Below are positions 42,006 through 51,025 of a stretch of DNA of 64,000 nucleotides, piece after piece. Origin of the DNA: Actinomadura luteofluorescens (GTDB lineage: Bacteria > Actinomycetota > Actinomycetes > Streptosporangiales > Streptosporangiaceae); the NCBI RefSeq assembly GCF_013409365.1, contig NZ_JACCBA010000001.1, forward strand, positions 9,176,001 to 9,240,000, written 5' to 3'. The first letter of the stretch is position 1, and the number at the start of each line of letters is the position of its first letter. The notes under the pieces were generated by a model. The model ran no database searches and had not been told where the DNA came from. It saw only the letters and a program-made list of their open reading frames with translations. The position numbers and the translations under genes were made by a program.

Positions 42006-42928
42006 GCGTTCTCCGGGGTGAGTCGTGGATCGAGGGCGACGCACAGGACGTCCACGAGGAGGTTCAGCGCGATGTAGGAGACCGTGATCGTGACGATCGC
42101 GGCCTCGACGACGGCGTAGTCGCGGTTGGTGATCGCGTCCACCATCAGCGAGCCGATGCCCGGCCAGGAGAACACGACCTCGATGATCACCGCGTTGGCG
42201 ATGAAGTTGCCCATCAGCAGCCCGAGGACGGTGACGACCGGCAGCGCGATGTTGCGCGCCACGTGCACGTACATCACGGCGCCCTCGCCGGTGCCCTTCG
42301 CGCGGGCGGTGCGGACGTAGTCCTTGCCGCTCTCCTCCAGCGCGCCGTTGCGGACGAGCCTGGCCAGCCATCCGACGAACGGCAGCGCCAGCGTCACCGA
42401 GGGCAGGATCACCGCCTCCGGGCCGCCGCCCGCCGTGCTCGGCAGCCAGTTCAGCTGCCGGGCGAACAGCAGGATCAGCACGATGCCGAGCCAGAACGAC
42501 GGCACCGCCTGCCCGACCAGCGAGCCCGTCGAGACGAGCAGGTCGAGGATCTTGCCGGGCCGCCGCGCGCACAGCATGCCGAGCGGGTAGCCGGCGGCGA
42601 GGGTGATGACCAGCGCGAGCGCGGCCAGCGTCAGGGTGGCGGGGAACCGGTCCAGGACGGCGCCCATCGCGCCGCCGCCGAGCCGCCACGAGTCGCCGAA
42701 GTCGCCGCGCAGCACCTCGCCCATGTGCGCGAGATACTGCTGCCAGAGCGGCTCGTCCAGCCCGAAGTCGGCGCGGACGGAGGCGAGCTGCGCGGGGCTG
42801 GCGTCCGGCCCGAGGATCAGCGTCGCGGGATCGCCGGGGACGACGCGCACGACGAGGAACACGACCGAGATGGCGCCCCAGGCCACGATCAGGGCCTGCC
42901 CGGCCCGCCTCAGCAGGAACCGTCCCAT
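42002..42928 (-). CDS. Oligopeptide/dipeptide ABC transporter permease (DppB-like)
   Basis: 308 aa. MGRFLLRRAGQALIVAWGAISVVFLVVRVVPGDP-type N-terminus, LGLDEPLWQQYL-like region (FGLDEPLWQQYL), SFWLGIVLILLF, and YVRTARAKGTGEGAVMYVHVARN as EAA loop. Its start codon shares one base with the LacI stop (TGATG). Confidence 0.92.
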   Translation of the reverse strand: MGRFLLRRAGQALIVAWGAISVVFLVVRVVPGDPATLILGPDASPAQLASVRADFGLDEPLWQQYLAHMGEVLRGDFGDSWRLGGGAMGAVLDRFPATLTLAALALVITLAAGYPLGMLCARRPGKILDLLVSTGSLVGQAVPSFWLGIVLILLFARQLNWLPSTAGGGPEAVILPSVTLALPFVGWLARLVRNGALEESGKDYVRTARAKGTGEGAVMYVHVARNIALPVVTVLGLLMGNFIANAVIIEVVFSWPGIGSLMVDAITNRDYAVVEAAIVTITVSYIALNLLVDVLCVALDPRLTPENA

Positions 42929-43989
42929 CAGGCGCCTCCGTTCGCGGTCCGCGACGAGGCGCGGACGACCAGTTCCGCGGGCAGCAGGGTCTGCCGCGGG
43001 GAGCCCGCGCCGGACTCGCCCGACATCCGTTCGAGGAGCCGGTCCACCGCGGCGGCGCCGACGCCGGCGGCCGGCAGCCGGACCGTGGTGAGCGGCGGCG
43101 CGAGGTAGGCGGCGAACGGGTGGTCGCCGTGCCCGGCCACGAGGACGTCGCCGGGGATGCTCAGCCCGTGCTCGGTGAGCGCCCGGTACATGCCGAGCGC
43201 GAAGTAGTCGTTGCCGGCCAGGACGGCGGCGCCCGGCCCCACGCGGCCGGCGAGCTCGCGGCCGATCTCGTAGGAGTCCTCCGGGTCCCACGGCTGCGAG
43301 CTGGCCTCGCGGCGCCGGGTCGGCACCTTCACCATGTGGTCGTCGCGCACCGCGATGCCGTGCTCGTCGAGCACCGCCCGGAACCCCCGGACGCGTTCCG
43401 CCACGGGCGAGATGTCCAGGTCCTCCTCGACGAGGTACAGGTCGCGGGCGCCCTCGGCGACGAGGTGCTCGGTGGCGCGCCGCGCGCTGTCGTAGTAGTC
43501 GACGCCGACGAGGTCGGTGTCGAGCCCGGGCAGGTCGCGGTTGACCAGGACGACGGGCGTCCCGGACTTGCGGAGCCGGTCCCAGTGGTCGATCCCGTGC
43601 TGGACGGGCACCGCGAGGACGCCGTCCACGCCCCAGCGCATCAGCTCGTCCACGACGCGCTTCTCGTTGTCCACGCTGTCCTCGGTGACCATCAGCATCA
43701 GCGAGTAGCCGTGGACCCGGCCGCGCTCCTCGATCGCGCTGATCAGGCGCGTGTAGAAGGGGTTGGACGGGTTGGTGATGACCAGGCCGAGGGTCATCGC
43801 GTTGCCCTGCACGAGGGACCGCGCCATCGTGTTCGGCACGTAGCCGAGGCGGTCGGCCTCGGCCCGCACCCGCTCGCGGGTCTCGGGGCTGACCGCGTCC
43901 TTGCCGGCCAGGGCGCGGGACACCGTGTTGACCGACAGGTCGAGGGCGGCGGCGATGTCCCGCAGGGTGGCCCTGCGGCGGGGTGTCAT
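42928..43989 (-). CDS. LacI-family transcriptional regulator
   Basis: 353 aa, ATG with AGGAGG upstream and ATGA overlap with the SBP stop. HTH TLRDIAAALDLSVNTVSRALAG, hinge VPNTMARSLVQG, and periplasmic-binding-like effector domain (LGLVITNPSNPFYTRLI, GVDYYDSARRATEHLV). Located inside the transporter operon, so probably its own regulator; the palindrome ACGTTAACGT at 47961 is the likely operator. Confidence 0.93.
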   Translation of the reverse strand: MTPRRRATLRDIAAALDLSVNTVSRALAGKDAVSPETRERVRAEADRLGYVPNTMARSLVQGNAMTLGLVITNPSNPFYTRLISAIEERGRVHGYSLMLMVTEDSVDNEKRVVDELMRWGVDGVLAVPVQHGIDHWDRLRKSGTPVVLVNRDLPGLDTDLVGVDYYDSARRATEHLVAEGARDLYLVEEDLDISPVAERVRGFRAVLDEHGIAVRDDHMVKVPTRRREASSQPWDPEDSYEIGRELAGRVGPGAAVLAGNDYFALGMYRALTEHGLSIPGDVLVAGHGDHPFAAYLAPPLTTVRLPAAGVGAAAVDRLLERMSGESGAGSPRQTLLPAELVVRASSRTANGGA

Positions 43990-45500
43990 GGGTTCCTCCT
44001 GACCGTGGACAGGTCCGGCTGGTTGTTCGCCGCCGGGGTGAAGCCGGTGAGCCCGGTCCGCAGCCCGTAGGCGGTGGTGAGCGCGGCGGGGAAGATCCCT
44101 ACCGCGTCGTCCCAGATCGTCTTGCAGGCCCGCCCGTACAGCTCCTCGCGCCGCTCGGGCTCGGCGGCCTGCCCGGCCTCGGCGAGCACCGCGTCCAGCC
44201 CGGGGTTGCGGTAGCCCATCCGGTTGGCCTTGGAGGTGTAGAGCCGGCCGAGGGTGAACGCGGCGTCGCCGGTCGTCACGGTGTTGGTCTGCAACTCCAT
44301 GTCCCAGTCGAGGGAGTTGAGGCGCTGCAGCCACTGGGCCTTCTCGATGCTCTGCGGCCTGACCTTCACCCCGATCCGCGCCCACGCCGAGATCATCGAC
44401 TGGGCCAGCTCGCGGGCGAGGGGCCCGGTGGCGTCGAACCACATCATCGTGGTCTCGAAGCCGTCGCCGAGGCCCGCGGCGCGCAGCGCCGCGCGGGCCG
44501 CGCCCGGGTCGTGCTGATACGGCGCCTGCTCGGCGTGGCCGAAGACGGTCGAGGGGATCGGGGCGCGCATCTGCTCGGCGCCCGCGCCGAACAGCTTCCC
44601 GACGATCTCCTCCATGTCCAGGGCCTGCCACATCGCCCGCCGGACCCGCGGATCGGTGAACGGCTTGCGGCCGCAGTTGAACCACGTGAGGTAGTAGGTC
44701 CAGCTCGGCACCGTCTGGACCCGGACCCCGCGCCGCCCCCGCACCTCGCGGAGCTGGTCGGACGGGACGGGCCACAGAAGGTCGACGTCCCCGTTGCGCA
44801 GGGCCGTGATCGCGCTGGAGGTCTCGGCGATGAACGGCATCGAGATGCCGGGCAGCCCGGCGGGGCCTCCCCAGTACCCGTCGAACCGGGCCAGCTCCAC
44901 GTTGGTCGACGGGGTGAACCCCGTCACGCGGAACGGGCCCGAGCCCACCGGGCGGCGCTTCTGCGCCGGGTCGGCCACGCGCCGGGCCGGCACGATGAAC
45001 AGCAGTGTCAGGTTCACCGGCAGCGTGCCCATCGGACCGTCCGTCACGAACGTGACCCGGTGGTCGCCGTCCGCCCGCGCGGACTTCACCGTGGCCCACA
45101 GCGCGGTCTGCGCCGACTTCACGGCCTTGGTGCGCTCCACGCAGGCGACGACGTCCCGCGCGGTCAGCGGGCTCCCGTCGTGGAAGCGGACGCCGGGACG
45201 CAGGTCGAACACCCACGTCGTGTCGTCCGTCCGCCGCCACGACGTCGCCAGGCCGGGCGCGAGCCGCCCGCCCTCGTAGCGGACGAGCGTGTCGAACACC
45301 AGCCGCTTGACGATCAGCGACGCCTCGTCGACCGCCGTCCCCGCGTTGTAGGGGTCGAGGTCGGTGACCGGCTGCCCGAACGCGGCGCGCAGCGAGCCGT
45401 CCGGGGCGGCCGCCGCCCCCGGCGTCGCGCAGCCGCCGAGCGCCACGGCGGAGGCGGCCAGGCCGGTCAGGGCGAGGAACTCGCGCCTGCGCACGTCCAT
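43986..45500 (-). CDS. Family 5 solute-binding lipoprotein (Tat)
   Basis: 504 aa, ATG after GAGAGGAG. Twin-arginine RRREFLALTG and lipobox ALGGC (Cys24) give a Tat-exported lipoprotein. Then the SBP family 5 fold: FDLRPGVRFHDGSPLTARDVV, PVGSGPFRVTGF, DPRVRRAMWQALDMEEI. It captures the substrate for DppBCDF. Unlike the two cluster SBP-like proteins it has a full export signal. Confidence 0.93.
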   Translation of the reverse strand: MDVRRREFLALTGLAASAVALGGCATPGAAAAPDGSLRAAFGQPVTDLDPYNAGTAVDEASLIVKRLVFDTLVRYEGGRLAPGLATSWRRTDDTTWVFDLRPGVRFHDGSPLTARDVVACVERTKAVKSAQTALWATVKSARADGDHRVTFVTDGPMGTLPVNLTLLFIVPARRVADPAQKRRPVGSGPFRVTGFTPSTNVELARFDGYWGGPAGLPGISMPFIAETSSAITALRNGDVDLLWPVPSDQLREVRGRRGVRVQTVPSWTYYLTWFNCGRKPFTDPRVRRAMWQALDMEEIVGKLFGAGAEQMRAPIPSTVFGHAEQAPYQHDPGAARAALRAAGLGDGFETTMMWFDATGPLARELAQSMISAWARIGVKVRPQSIEKAQWLQRLNSLDWDMELQTNTVTTGDAAFTLGRLYTSKANRMGYRNPGLDAVLAEAGQAAEPERREELYGRACKTIWDDAVGIFPAALTTAYGLRTGLTGFTPAANNQPDLSTVRRNP

Positions 45501-45511
45501 GACGGCTCCTC

Positions 45512-45850
45512 TCAGCTCTTCAGCGCGAGGTAGATCATGACCTTCGCCGACGCCTCGCCGCCGTCCTCGCCCTCGACGGCGCCCTTCAGCCGCAGCCAGC
45601 CGCCGAAGCCGGACGACTCCCAGGTGACGAGGTCGCCGGCCACCTCCCGCTCGGGGTCCAGGTCGCACCAGTGCAGGCCGTCGGGGGAGACCTGCGTGGT
45701 GACCCGCATCAGGGTCCCGGTACCGGTCCGCTCCAGCGTCCGGACGAACCAGCGGGCCTCCGCGGCCCACGCCACCTCGTACGGCTCCGTCGCGAAACCG
45801 CCCGCGAGGGTGCGGTTGCGCTCCAGTACCGCCGTGAACGACTCGCGCAT
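45512..45850 (-). CDS. Small protein of unknown function in the transporter operon
   Basis: 112 aa, ATG with GAGGAG upstream. It has no signal peptide or membrane segment. The sequence TQVSPDGLHWCDLDPE and FGGWLRLKGAVEG suggests a small beta-rich domain. I do not recognise the family. It lies 11 nt before the SBP gene and 14 nt after the next unknown, so the three are co-transcribed. Confidence 0.65.
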   Translation of the reverse strand: MRESFTAVLERNRTLAGGFATEPYEVAWAAEARWFVRTLERTGTGTLMRVTTQVSPDGLHWCDLDPEREVAGDLVTWESSGFGGWLRLKGAVEGEDGGEASAKVMIYLALKS

Positions 45851-45864
45851 GCTCTGGGGGCTCC

Positions 45865-46815
45865 TCACCAGTCGACCGAGATCAGGACGGAGTCCAGGTA
45901 CAGGAAGTTGCGCACGTCGGTGTGCGTCCTGACCGAGACGTAGAAGTTCAGCAGGTTGCCCAGGGAGCCGTACTCCTCCTCGTACGGCGGCACCGGCACG
46001 TCGCGCATGTCGTAGACGGTGTCGTTCACCTGCAGTTCGATGTTCGAGCGCGTGCTGGTGTCGATCACCCAGCGCACGTAGTGCCAGTTCACCTTGGTGG
46101 GCACTTCGTTGTAGCAGAGTTCCTGCGGACCGCCGAAGGGCTTCCAGTCGTCCGGCTCCGGGGCGGTGAAGTCCGCGGTCGGCGGCAGCTTGACCTTGCC
46201 TTCGAAGTGCTCGCGCGGGGTCGGCTCGGGCACCGTCGGGTACACCCACTCGCGCCGCAGCCGGTTCTCCAGGTCGGTGTTCAGGTAGCGGGCGACGCAG
46301 TGGTAGCGGACGCCGTCGCAGATGTCGGTCGCGATGGTGAACGCGCCGAACTGCTGCTCGGACGGGTGCAGGTTCGCGTCCCACTCGCCGGCGCCCGCCT
46401 TCGACGCCGCCTGGTTCTCCTCCGAGGCCGCCTCGGTCTTGAAGGTCAGGTACGCCTCGAACTGCACCCGCCCCCGTCCGGCCATCGTGAGCCGCCGGAT
46501 CGCGACGCCGGTGTGCCCGGCGACGGGACGCGTCGCGACCTTCAGCGCGTACGTCCCGGACATCGCGCCGTGCGTGCCGACGTCGAAGAAGTTGCAGGAG
46601 CTGAGCTGCGGCGGCCGGAAGTCGCGCATGTGGTCGTCGACGGTGTCGAGGTTGCCGTGCCCGTCGTAGTTGCCGAGCAGCTCGATCCAGCCGTGGGTGC
46701 CGGTGTTGAACTCGTCGTGGACGAGGATCCGGTCCAGCGGGTTGAAGCGGGACAGCGCGGGGTCGGCCCGGCGCAGCTGCGCGACCAGCGACGGGTCGCT
46801 CGCGGGGTCGGTCAT
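45865..46815 (-). CDS. Unknown protein, predicted beta-sandwich, in the transporter operon
   Basis: 316 aa. Segments ILVHDEFNTGTHGWIEL, GTYALKVATRPVAGHTG, GRVQFEAYLTFKTEA and NWHYVRWVIDTSTRSNIEL are rich in aromatic residues and read like a concanavalin-type carbohydrate-binding sandwich; this is inference from pattern. No signal peptide, 7 Cys in total or fewer. The start overlaps the EEP stop by 4 nt. Confidence 0.65.
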   Translation of the reverse strand: MTDPASDPSLVAQLRRADPALSRFNPLDRILVHDEFNTGTHGWIELLGNYDGHGNLDTVDDHMRDFRPPQLSSCNFFDVGTHGAMSGTYALKVATRPVAGHTGVAIRRLTMAGRGRVQFEAYLTFKTEAASEENQAASKAGAGEWDANLHPSEQQFGAFTIATDICDGVRYHCVARYLNTDLENRLRREWVYPTVPEPTPREHFEGKVKLPPTADFTAPEPDDWKPFGGPQELCYNEVPTKVNWHYVRWVIDTSTRSNIELQVNDTVYDMRDVPVPPYEEEYGSLGNLLNFYVSVRTHTDVRNFLYLDSVLISVDW

Positions 46816-47924
46816 CGGGTGGGCTCCTGAATCCTGACGGTGGCGTGCACCATGTTGTGGTCGGACCGCAGCAGGTCGCGCGGCTCGCCGGCCTGGGCGG
46901 TGGTCTGCGGGACGAGCGTCCACTGCAGGACGCGCGTGCCGTTGCGGACGAAGATGTGGTCGATCTTGTCCTCGGACCTCGGCAGCGGGATCTTGCCGCC
47001 GTTGAACGAGGCGTACTCGGCGCCGGTGCGGCGGTTCGCGGGCGCGGCCTCGAACGAGTCGGCGTAGCCGACGTCGGAGAAGGCGTCGTAGGCGCTGTGG
47101 CCGTCCTCCTTCGACGCCGAGTTCATGTCCCCGGCGAACACGATCGGCAGCCGCCGGGTGTAGGCGTTGTCCCGGGTGAGGTACTCGGCCGTCCGGCGCG
47201 CGTCGAGGTAGCGGACCTCGTCCCAGTTCTTGGTCCAGCCGTTGGGGTCGGTCGCGCCGTTCTTGCGGTACTCCAGGTGCATGTCGACGACCACGAACCG
47301 CATCCCGGAGCGCAGGTCGCGCAGGGTGTTCCAGGTCATCGTCTTGCCGTAGATCTCGGTGGAGTCCGGCAGCCACAGCAGGTCGTGGGGGAGCGCGCGG
47401 CCGCGCTCGTCCAGGTGGGAGAACCTGCGGGCGTCGTAGTAGGTGTAGCGGCCGGCGCCGGACTTGAGCGGGTAGCCCTCCTGCGGGTGCCGGGTCCCGG
47501 CGTAGTCCGCGGGGGCCTCGGCGTAGCCGCGGGCGCTCATCGCCTTGGTCAGCGGGGCGCGGAACGACTCCACGTCCACGCCGGGCTGCGTCGGGGTGGG
47601 GTTGTTGCCGATCTCCTGGGTGACGACGACCCCGGCGCGCGCCCGGACGATGTCGTCGGCGACCCGCGCGGCGCGCCCGTCGGCCCAGGGCTCCAGCTTG
47701 GTCGCGCAGTCGCGCCCGATCGTGTCGACGCAGGCCTGCGTGGTCGGCAGGCATCCGTGCCCGCAGGTGTTGTAGGTCGCGATCCGCAGGTCGATCTTGC
47801 GCTGCGGGCCCTGCGCGGCCTGCGCGCCCGTGGCGGGGACGAGCAGCGCCGCGGCGGCGAGCCCGGCGGTCAGGATCGCCAGGCGGCGGGCGGGGGGACG
47901 GGCGGGGGGACGCGTGGTCCTCAT
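46812..47924 (-). CDS. Secreted endonuclease/exonuclease/phosphatase-family protein
   Basis: 370 aa. Signal peptide LAILTAGLAAAALLVPATGAQA. EEP motifs: RIATYNTC, TQEIGNN, VVVDMHLEY, FAGDMNSAS, DKIDHIFV, and terminal RSDHNMVHATV with the catalytic Asp-His. These Mg-dependent enzymes cleave phosphodiesters (nucleic acids, sphingomyelin, inositol phosphates). First gene of the nine-to-ten-gene operon, so the transporter may import its product. Confidence 0.88.
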   Translation of the reverse strand: MRTTRPPARPPARRLAILTAGLAAAALLVPATGAQAAQGPQRKIDLRIATYNTCGHGCLPTTQACVDTIGRDCATKLEPWADGRAARVADDIVRARAGVVVTQEIGNNPTPTQPGVDVESFRAPLTKAMSARGYAEAPADYAGTRHPQEGYPLKSGAGRYTYYDARRFSHLDERGRALPHDLLWLPDSTEIYGKTMTWNTLRDLRSGMRFVVVDMHLEYRKNGATDPNGWTKNWDEVRYLDARRTAEYLTRDNAYTRRLPIVFAGDMNSASKEDGHSAYDAFSDVGYADSFEAAPANRRTGAEYASFNGGKIPLPRSEDKIDHIFVRNGTRVLQWTLVPQTTAQAGEPRDLLRSDHNMVHATVRIQEPTR

Positions 47925-47957
47925 CCGAGGGGGCCTTCCTGTTTCCGGGGTGTCACA

Positions 47958-47970
47958 TTAACGTTAACGT
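47958..47970. promoter_or_regulatory. LacI-type operator upstream of the EEP-transporter operon
   Basis: Overlapping palindromes TTAACGTTAA (47958-47967) and ACGTTAACGT (47961-47970), flanked by GTGTCAC and GTTCACAC. The AACGTT core is typical of LacI-family sites. 34 nt before the operon start. Confidence 0.65.
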
Positions 47971-48018
47971 GATCGTTCACACACCTTGGATGTTCACCCG
48001 TCCGCCTGTCAAGAGCCG

Positions 48019-48065
48019 AAAAGAAAACGACCCGGCCGTCCGCGTGAGCGGACGACCGGGCCGTC
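48019..48065 (-). terminator. Intrinsic terminator of the hexosaminidase gene
   Basis: Minus-strand stem built from 48028-48065 (GACGGCCCGGTCGTCCGC pairing with GCGGACGGCCGGGTC, loop TCAC) followed by TTTTCTTTT. Starts 27 nt after the stop codon. Confidence 0.8.
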
Positions 48066-48091
48066 GCCGTGCCGGTCGGGAGGCGCCCGGG

Positions 48092-50887
48092 TTACTGGAG
48101 CAGGGCCCAGTGGCCGGTTTCGCGGCCCGGTTCCTTGCCGGAACCGCCGCGGGTCGCGCGGAAGAGCTCGCCCTGGTGGCGCACCAGTGCGCCCGCCCTG
48201 TAGGCCGCGCCGCCCTGCCAGGCCGGGACGCCGGCCGGCGAGATGCGGCTGGTGCGGCCGTCCGCGCTGCGGGTCCGGGCCAGCGCGTACGCGCCGGCCC
48301 GCACCGGTGCCGTGTAGGGGCGCCAGTCCACGCCGTCGGTGGAGTACTCGACCGCCAGGCCCGGGTTACGGACGTTCGCCGAGAGCGTCCCTTCGGAGAT
48401 CTTCGCGCCGGGCGGCGGGACGCGGTAGTTCACCCCGGTGCCGCGCAGGCCCACCGGCTTGTAGAACGACAGGAGCGGGAACGTCTTCTGGCCGAGCGTG
48501 TTGCTGAAGTCGTTCCAGGCCGCGTCCATCCTGTCCGGCGCGGGGGTGTCGCGGTTCCAGGCCCGCTCGGCGACGCCGAGCAGCTTCGGGAACGCCTGGT
48601 ACTCGCGGATCCCGGGCGCCTTGCCGTTCTCGGCCCACAGCTGCGCCTCCAGGCCGAGGATGTTCTTGCGGCCCTCGGGGGTCAGCTTCGTCCAGGCCGG
48701 GTTCGGCGTGATCGGGTTGCCCCAGCGGTCCTCGGTGGCGTTGGCGTACACGTCGAACGGCTGGTAGCCGAAGGTGCTCTTCTCGTCCACGTAGGCGGCC
48801 CAGTAGTAGCCGGGCTCGTCCGGGTCCTTGCCGTAGGCGAGGTCCATGTACAGGTTCGTGGCGTGCGCGAGGATCACCGGCGTGCCCTCGTTGGCGAACC
48901 GGTAGGCCCAGTCCTCGCGTCCCCAGCCCCAGACGTTCTGCCAGGGCAGCGGCGTGAACCCCTTGAGGCGGAACGAGCGGTCCGGGTCGGTGATGTCCTC
49001 CCAGCCGGAGGTCGCGGGGGCGTACTTGTGCGCGATGCCGTTCCAGCGGGTGAAGAACAGCTCCTTCAGCTCCTCACCGGACTTCCCGGCCGTGTCCGGC
49101 GCCTTGCGGCACGCCGGGGAGCCGGACCACCAGCCCTCGGGCGGGCCCGGCGGCTCGTCGCCGCCGAGGTTGAGGCGGTTGAGCGGCGCGCCCGCGCGCT
49201 CGTACATCTTCGCCACCTCGGACGCGACCTTGTCCAGGAAGGCGTAGGTGCTGGGCAGGCACGGGTTCGCGAGGTTGTCGGTGTAGTACTGGACGCTGGT
49301 GTGCCGGCTCGTGTCGGCCGGGTCCAGCAGCCGGTACGCGGAGTCGTGCGTCCGCTGGTACCGGCGCTCCATCGACTGGACGGCCGCCCGCGCGTGCGCC
49401 GGGAAGTTCAGTTCGGGGACGACCTCGATGTGCCGCTCGGCCGCGTACCTGAGGATCTCCTCGAAGTCCTGGACGGAGTAGAAGCCGCTCCCCTTGCCGA
49501 CGAAGTTGAGCGTGCCCTGCTCGAAGCCCTGGTAGGCGGGCGCGCGGCCGAGGTTGGCCTCGGTCTCGCCGGACGCCTTGCCGGAGATGCCGTCGCCGGG
49601 GCGCAGGTCGTCCGCCGACCCCATGCCCTGGTGCAGCGCGCCGGTCTCCCGCAGGTCGAACTCGCGCCTGGAGCCGAATCCGGTCAGCTCGGGCAGCCCC
49701 GGGATCTGCAGCCGCCACCCCTCGTCGTTGGTCAGGCCGAGGTGCAGCCGGTTGAGCTTGGTGAAGCTCATCAGGTCGAGGAACTTCTCGATGGTCTGCC
49801 TGGTCTCGAAGTGGCGGCCCACGTCGATCTGCAGGCCCCGGTAGCCGAACAGCGGCGCGTCGGAGATCCGCGCGCGCGGCACGTCCACCGTGGCCGGGCG
49901 GCGCCCCTTCGCCGCCGCCGCGTACGCGCCGGCGGGAACGAGCTGCCGCAGCGTCTGGACGCCGTAAAGGACCCCGGCCCGGTCGGTGCCGGTGATCCGG
50001 ACGCCGCCGCCGTCGGCGGTCAGCGTGTAGCCCTCCGCGTCGGCCTTGCCGTCGCGGTCGACGTCCAGCTTCGGGTCGACGGCCAGCGAGACGGGCGCGC
50101 CGCGCCCGGCGGCCACGTCGTCCAGCGCGGAGCGCAGGTAGGCCGCCTCCCCGCGCAGCGGGCCCGGCGCCGAGACGCGCGACCCGCCGCCGATCGCGAC
50201 CGTGCCGCCGGACGCGGCGGCCGACAGCGGCTGCGGGACGATGCTCTGCCGCAGGGTGAGGTCGAGCCTGCGCGCCGTGTTCTCGGCGTACCGCGACGCG
50301 GCCGTCTGCACCGGCCGGTGGTCGCCCGAGAAGGCGGTGGTCTGCTTCGGGTCGGCCGGGTCCAGCAGCGCCTTGGCCGGGACCCACGAGGGGCGCCCGC
50401 CTCCGAAGGAGACCGTCCACCCGGCGGGCGCGTCGGACTTGTGCACGGCCCACAGCTCGAAGTTCACGTCGATCGCGCGCCGCTCACCGGGGGCGACAGC
50501 CTCGAAGCCGTCCGCGGGCTCGAGCGTGTAGAAGTCGCCGCTGCGCGCGTCGTCCGCGCGGGTGATCGCGAGGCCCTGGGCCGCGAGCTGGGCGCGGGCG
50601 GTGTCGCCGGCCGCGCCGTCCAGAACGGCGGCGGGCCGGCGGACGGCGTTGAAGCGCATCGCCCATCCGCCGGAGCCCAGCGCGCAGCGGTCGTCGCGGT
50701 TGTCGATGGTCAGCCGCGCGCGGTGGTACTGCGCGTCGGCGACGGTATGGTCCACCGGCTGGTAGGTGACCATGAGATCGCGCGCGTCCGGGTGGCAGTC
50801 CGCCGCGGCGGCTCCCGGCGTGACGATGGCCGCGAGGCTCGCGGCGAGCGCGGCGGCCGACAGCACGGCCGCGGGTCGGTTCGGCAT
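48092..50887 (-). CDS. Secreted GH20 beta-N-acetylhexosaminidase with CBM5/12
   Basis: 931 aa. Signal peptide to about residue 28 (TPGAAA). N-terminal CHB_HEX domain (VTYQPVDHTVADAQYHRARL), GH20b domain (GYTLTADGGGVRITG), GH20 barrel with YRGLQIDVGRHF and the catalytic Asp-Glu in LNLGGDEPPG, CHB_HEX_C, and a C-terminal chitin-binding module PAWQGGAAYRAGALVRHQGE...HWALLQ. It releases GlcNAc from chitin oligomers and complements the LPMO. Confidence 0.95.
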   Translation of the reverse strand: MPNRPAAVLSAAALAASLAAIVTPGAAAADCHPDARDLMVTYQPVDHTVADAQYHRARLTIDNRDDRCALGSGGWAMRFNAVRRPAAVLDGAAGDTARAQLAAQGLAITRADDARSGDFYTLEPADGFEAVAPGERRAIDVNFELWAVHKSDAPAGWTVSFGGGRPSWVPAKALLDPADPKQTTAFSGDHRPVQTAASRYAENTARRLDLTLRQSIVPQPLSAAASGGTVAIGGGSRVSAPGPLRGEAAYLRSALDDVAAGRGAPVSLAVDPKLDVDRDGKADAEGYTLTADGGGVRITGTDRAGVLYGVQTLRQLVPAGAYAAAAKGRRPATVDVPRARISDAPLFGYRGLQIDVGRHFETRQTIEKFLDLMSFTKLNRLHLGLTNDEGWRLQIPGLPELTGFGSRREFDLRETGALHQGMGSADDLRPGDGISGKASGETEANLGRAPAYQGFEQGTLNFVGKGSGFYSVQDFEEILRYAAERHIEVVPELNFPAHARAAVQSMERRYQRTHDSAYRLLDPADTSRHTSVQYYTDNLANPCLPSTYAFLDKVASEVAKMYERAGAPLNRLNLGGDEPPGPPEGWWSGSPACRKAPDTAGKSGEELKELFFTRWNGIAHKYAPATSGWEDITDPDRSFRLKGFTPLPWQNVWGWGREDWAYRFANEGTPVILAHATNLYMDLAYGKDPDEPGYYWAAYVDEKSTFGYQPFDVYANATEDRWGNPITPNPAWTKLTPEGRKNILGLEAQLWAENGKAPGIREYQAFPKLLGVAERAWNRDTPAPDRMDAAWNDFSNTLGQKTFPLLSFYKPVGLRGTGVNYRVPPPGAKISEGTLSANVRNPGLAVEYSTDGVDWRPYTAPVRAGAYALARTRSADGRTSRISPAGVPAWQGGAAYRAGALVRHQGELFRATRGGSGKEPGRETGHWALLQ

Positions 50888-50890
50888 GAA

Positions 50891-50906
50891 TAGGAAAGTA
50901 ACCTAA
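50891..50906 (-). promoter_or_regulatory. LPMO-like element before the hexosaminidase
   Basis: Minus strand TTAGGTTACTTTCCTA, immediately upstream of the start codon and similar to the element at 37081 (AGG and ACTTTCCT in the same register). Suggests co-regulation of chitin genes. Confidence 0.5.
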
Positions 50907-50971
50907 TAGTTTGCCGCGGGGCCGCGCCTGATCCGGCCACCGCGGAACGCGCAGGCGGCGCCGCCCGTCCG

Positions 50972-50990
50972 TTCCCGGTCAGTCCGGGAA
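50972..50990 (-). terminator. Possible terminator after mctP
   Basis: TTCCCGG-TCAGT-CCGGGAA hairpin, 36 nt after the stop of the symporter gene. Short stem and no U-tract. Confidence 0.35.
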
Positions 50991-51025
50991 TCTTGACGCG
51001 GCGGCGCCGCCGCTGATCGGCGGGA

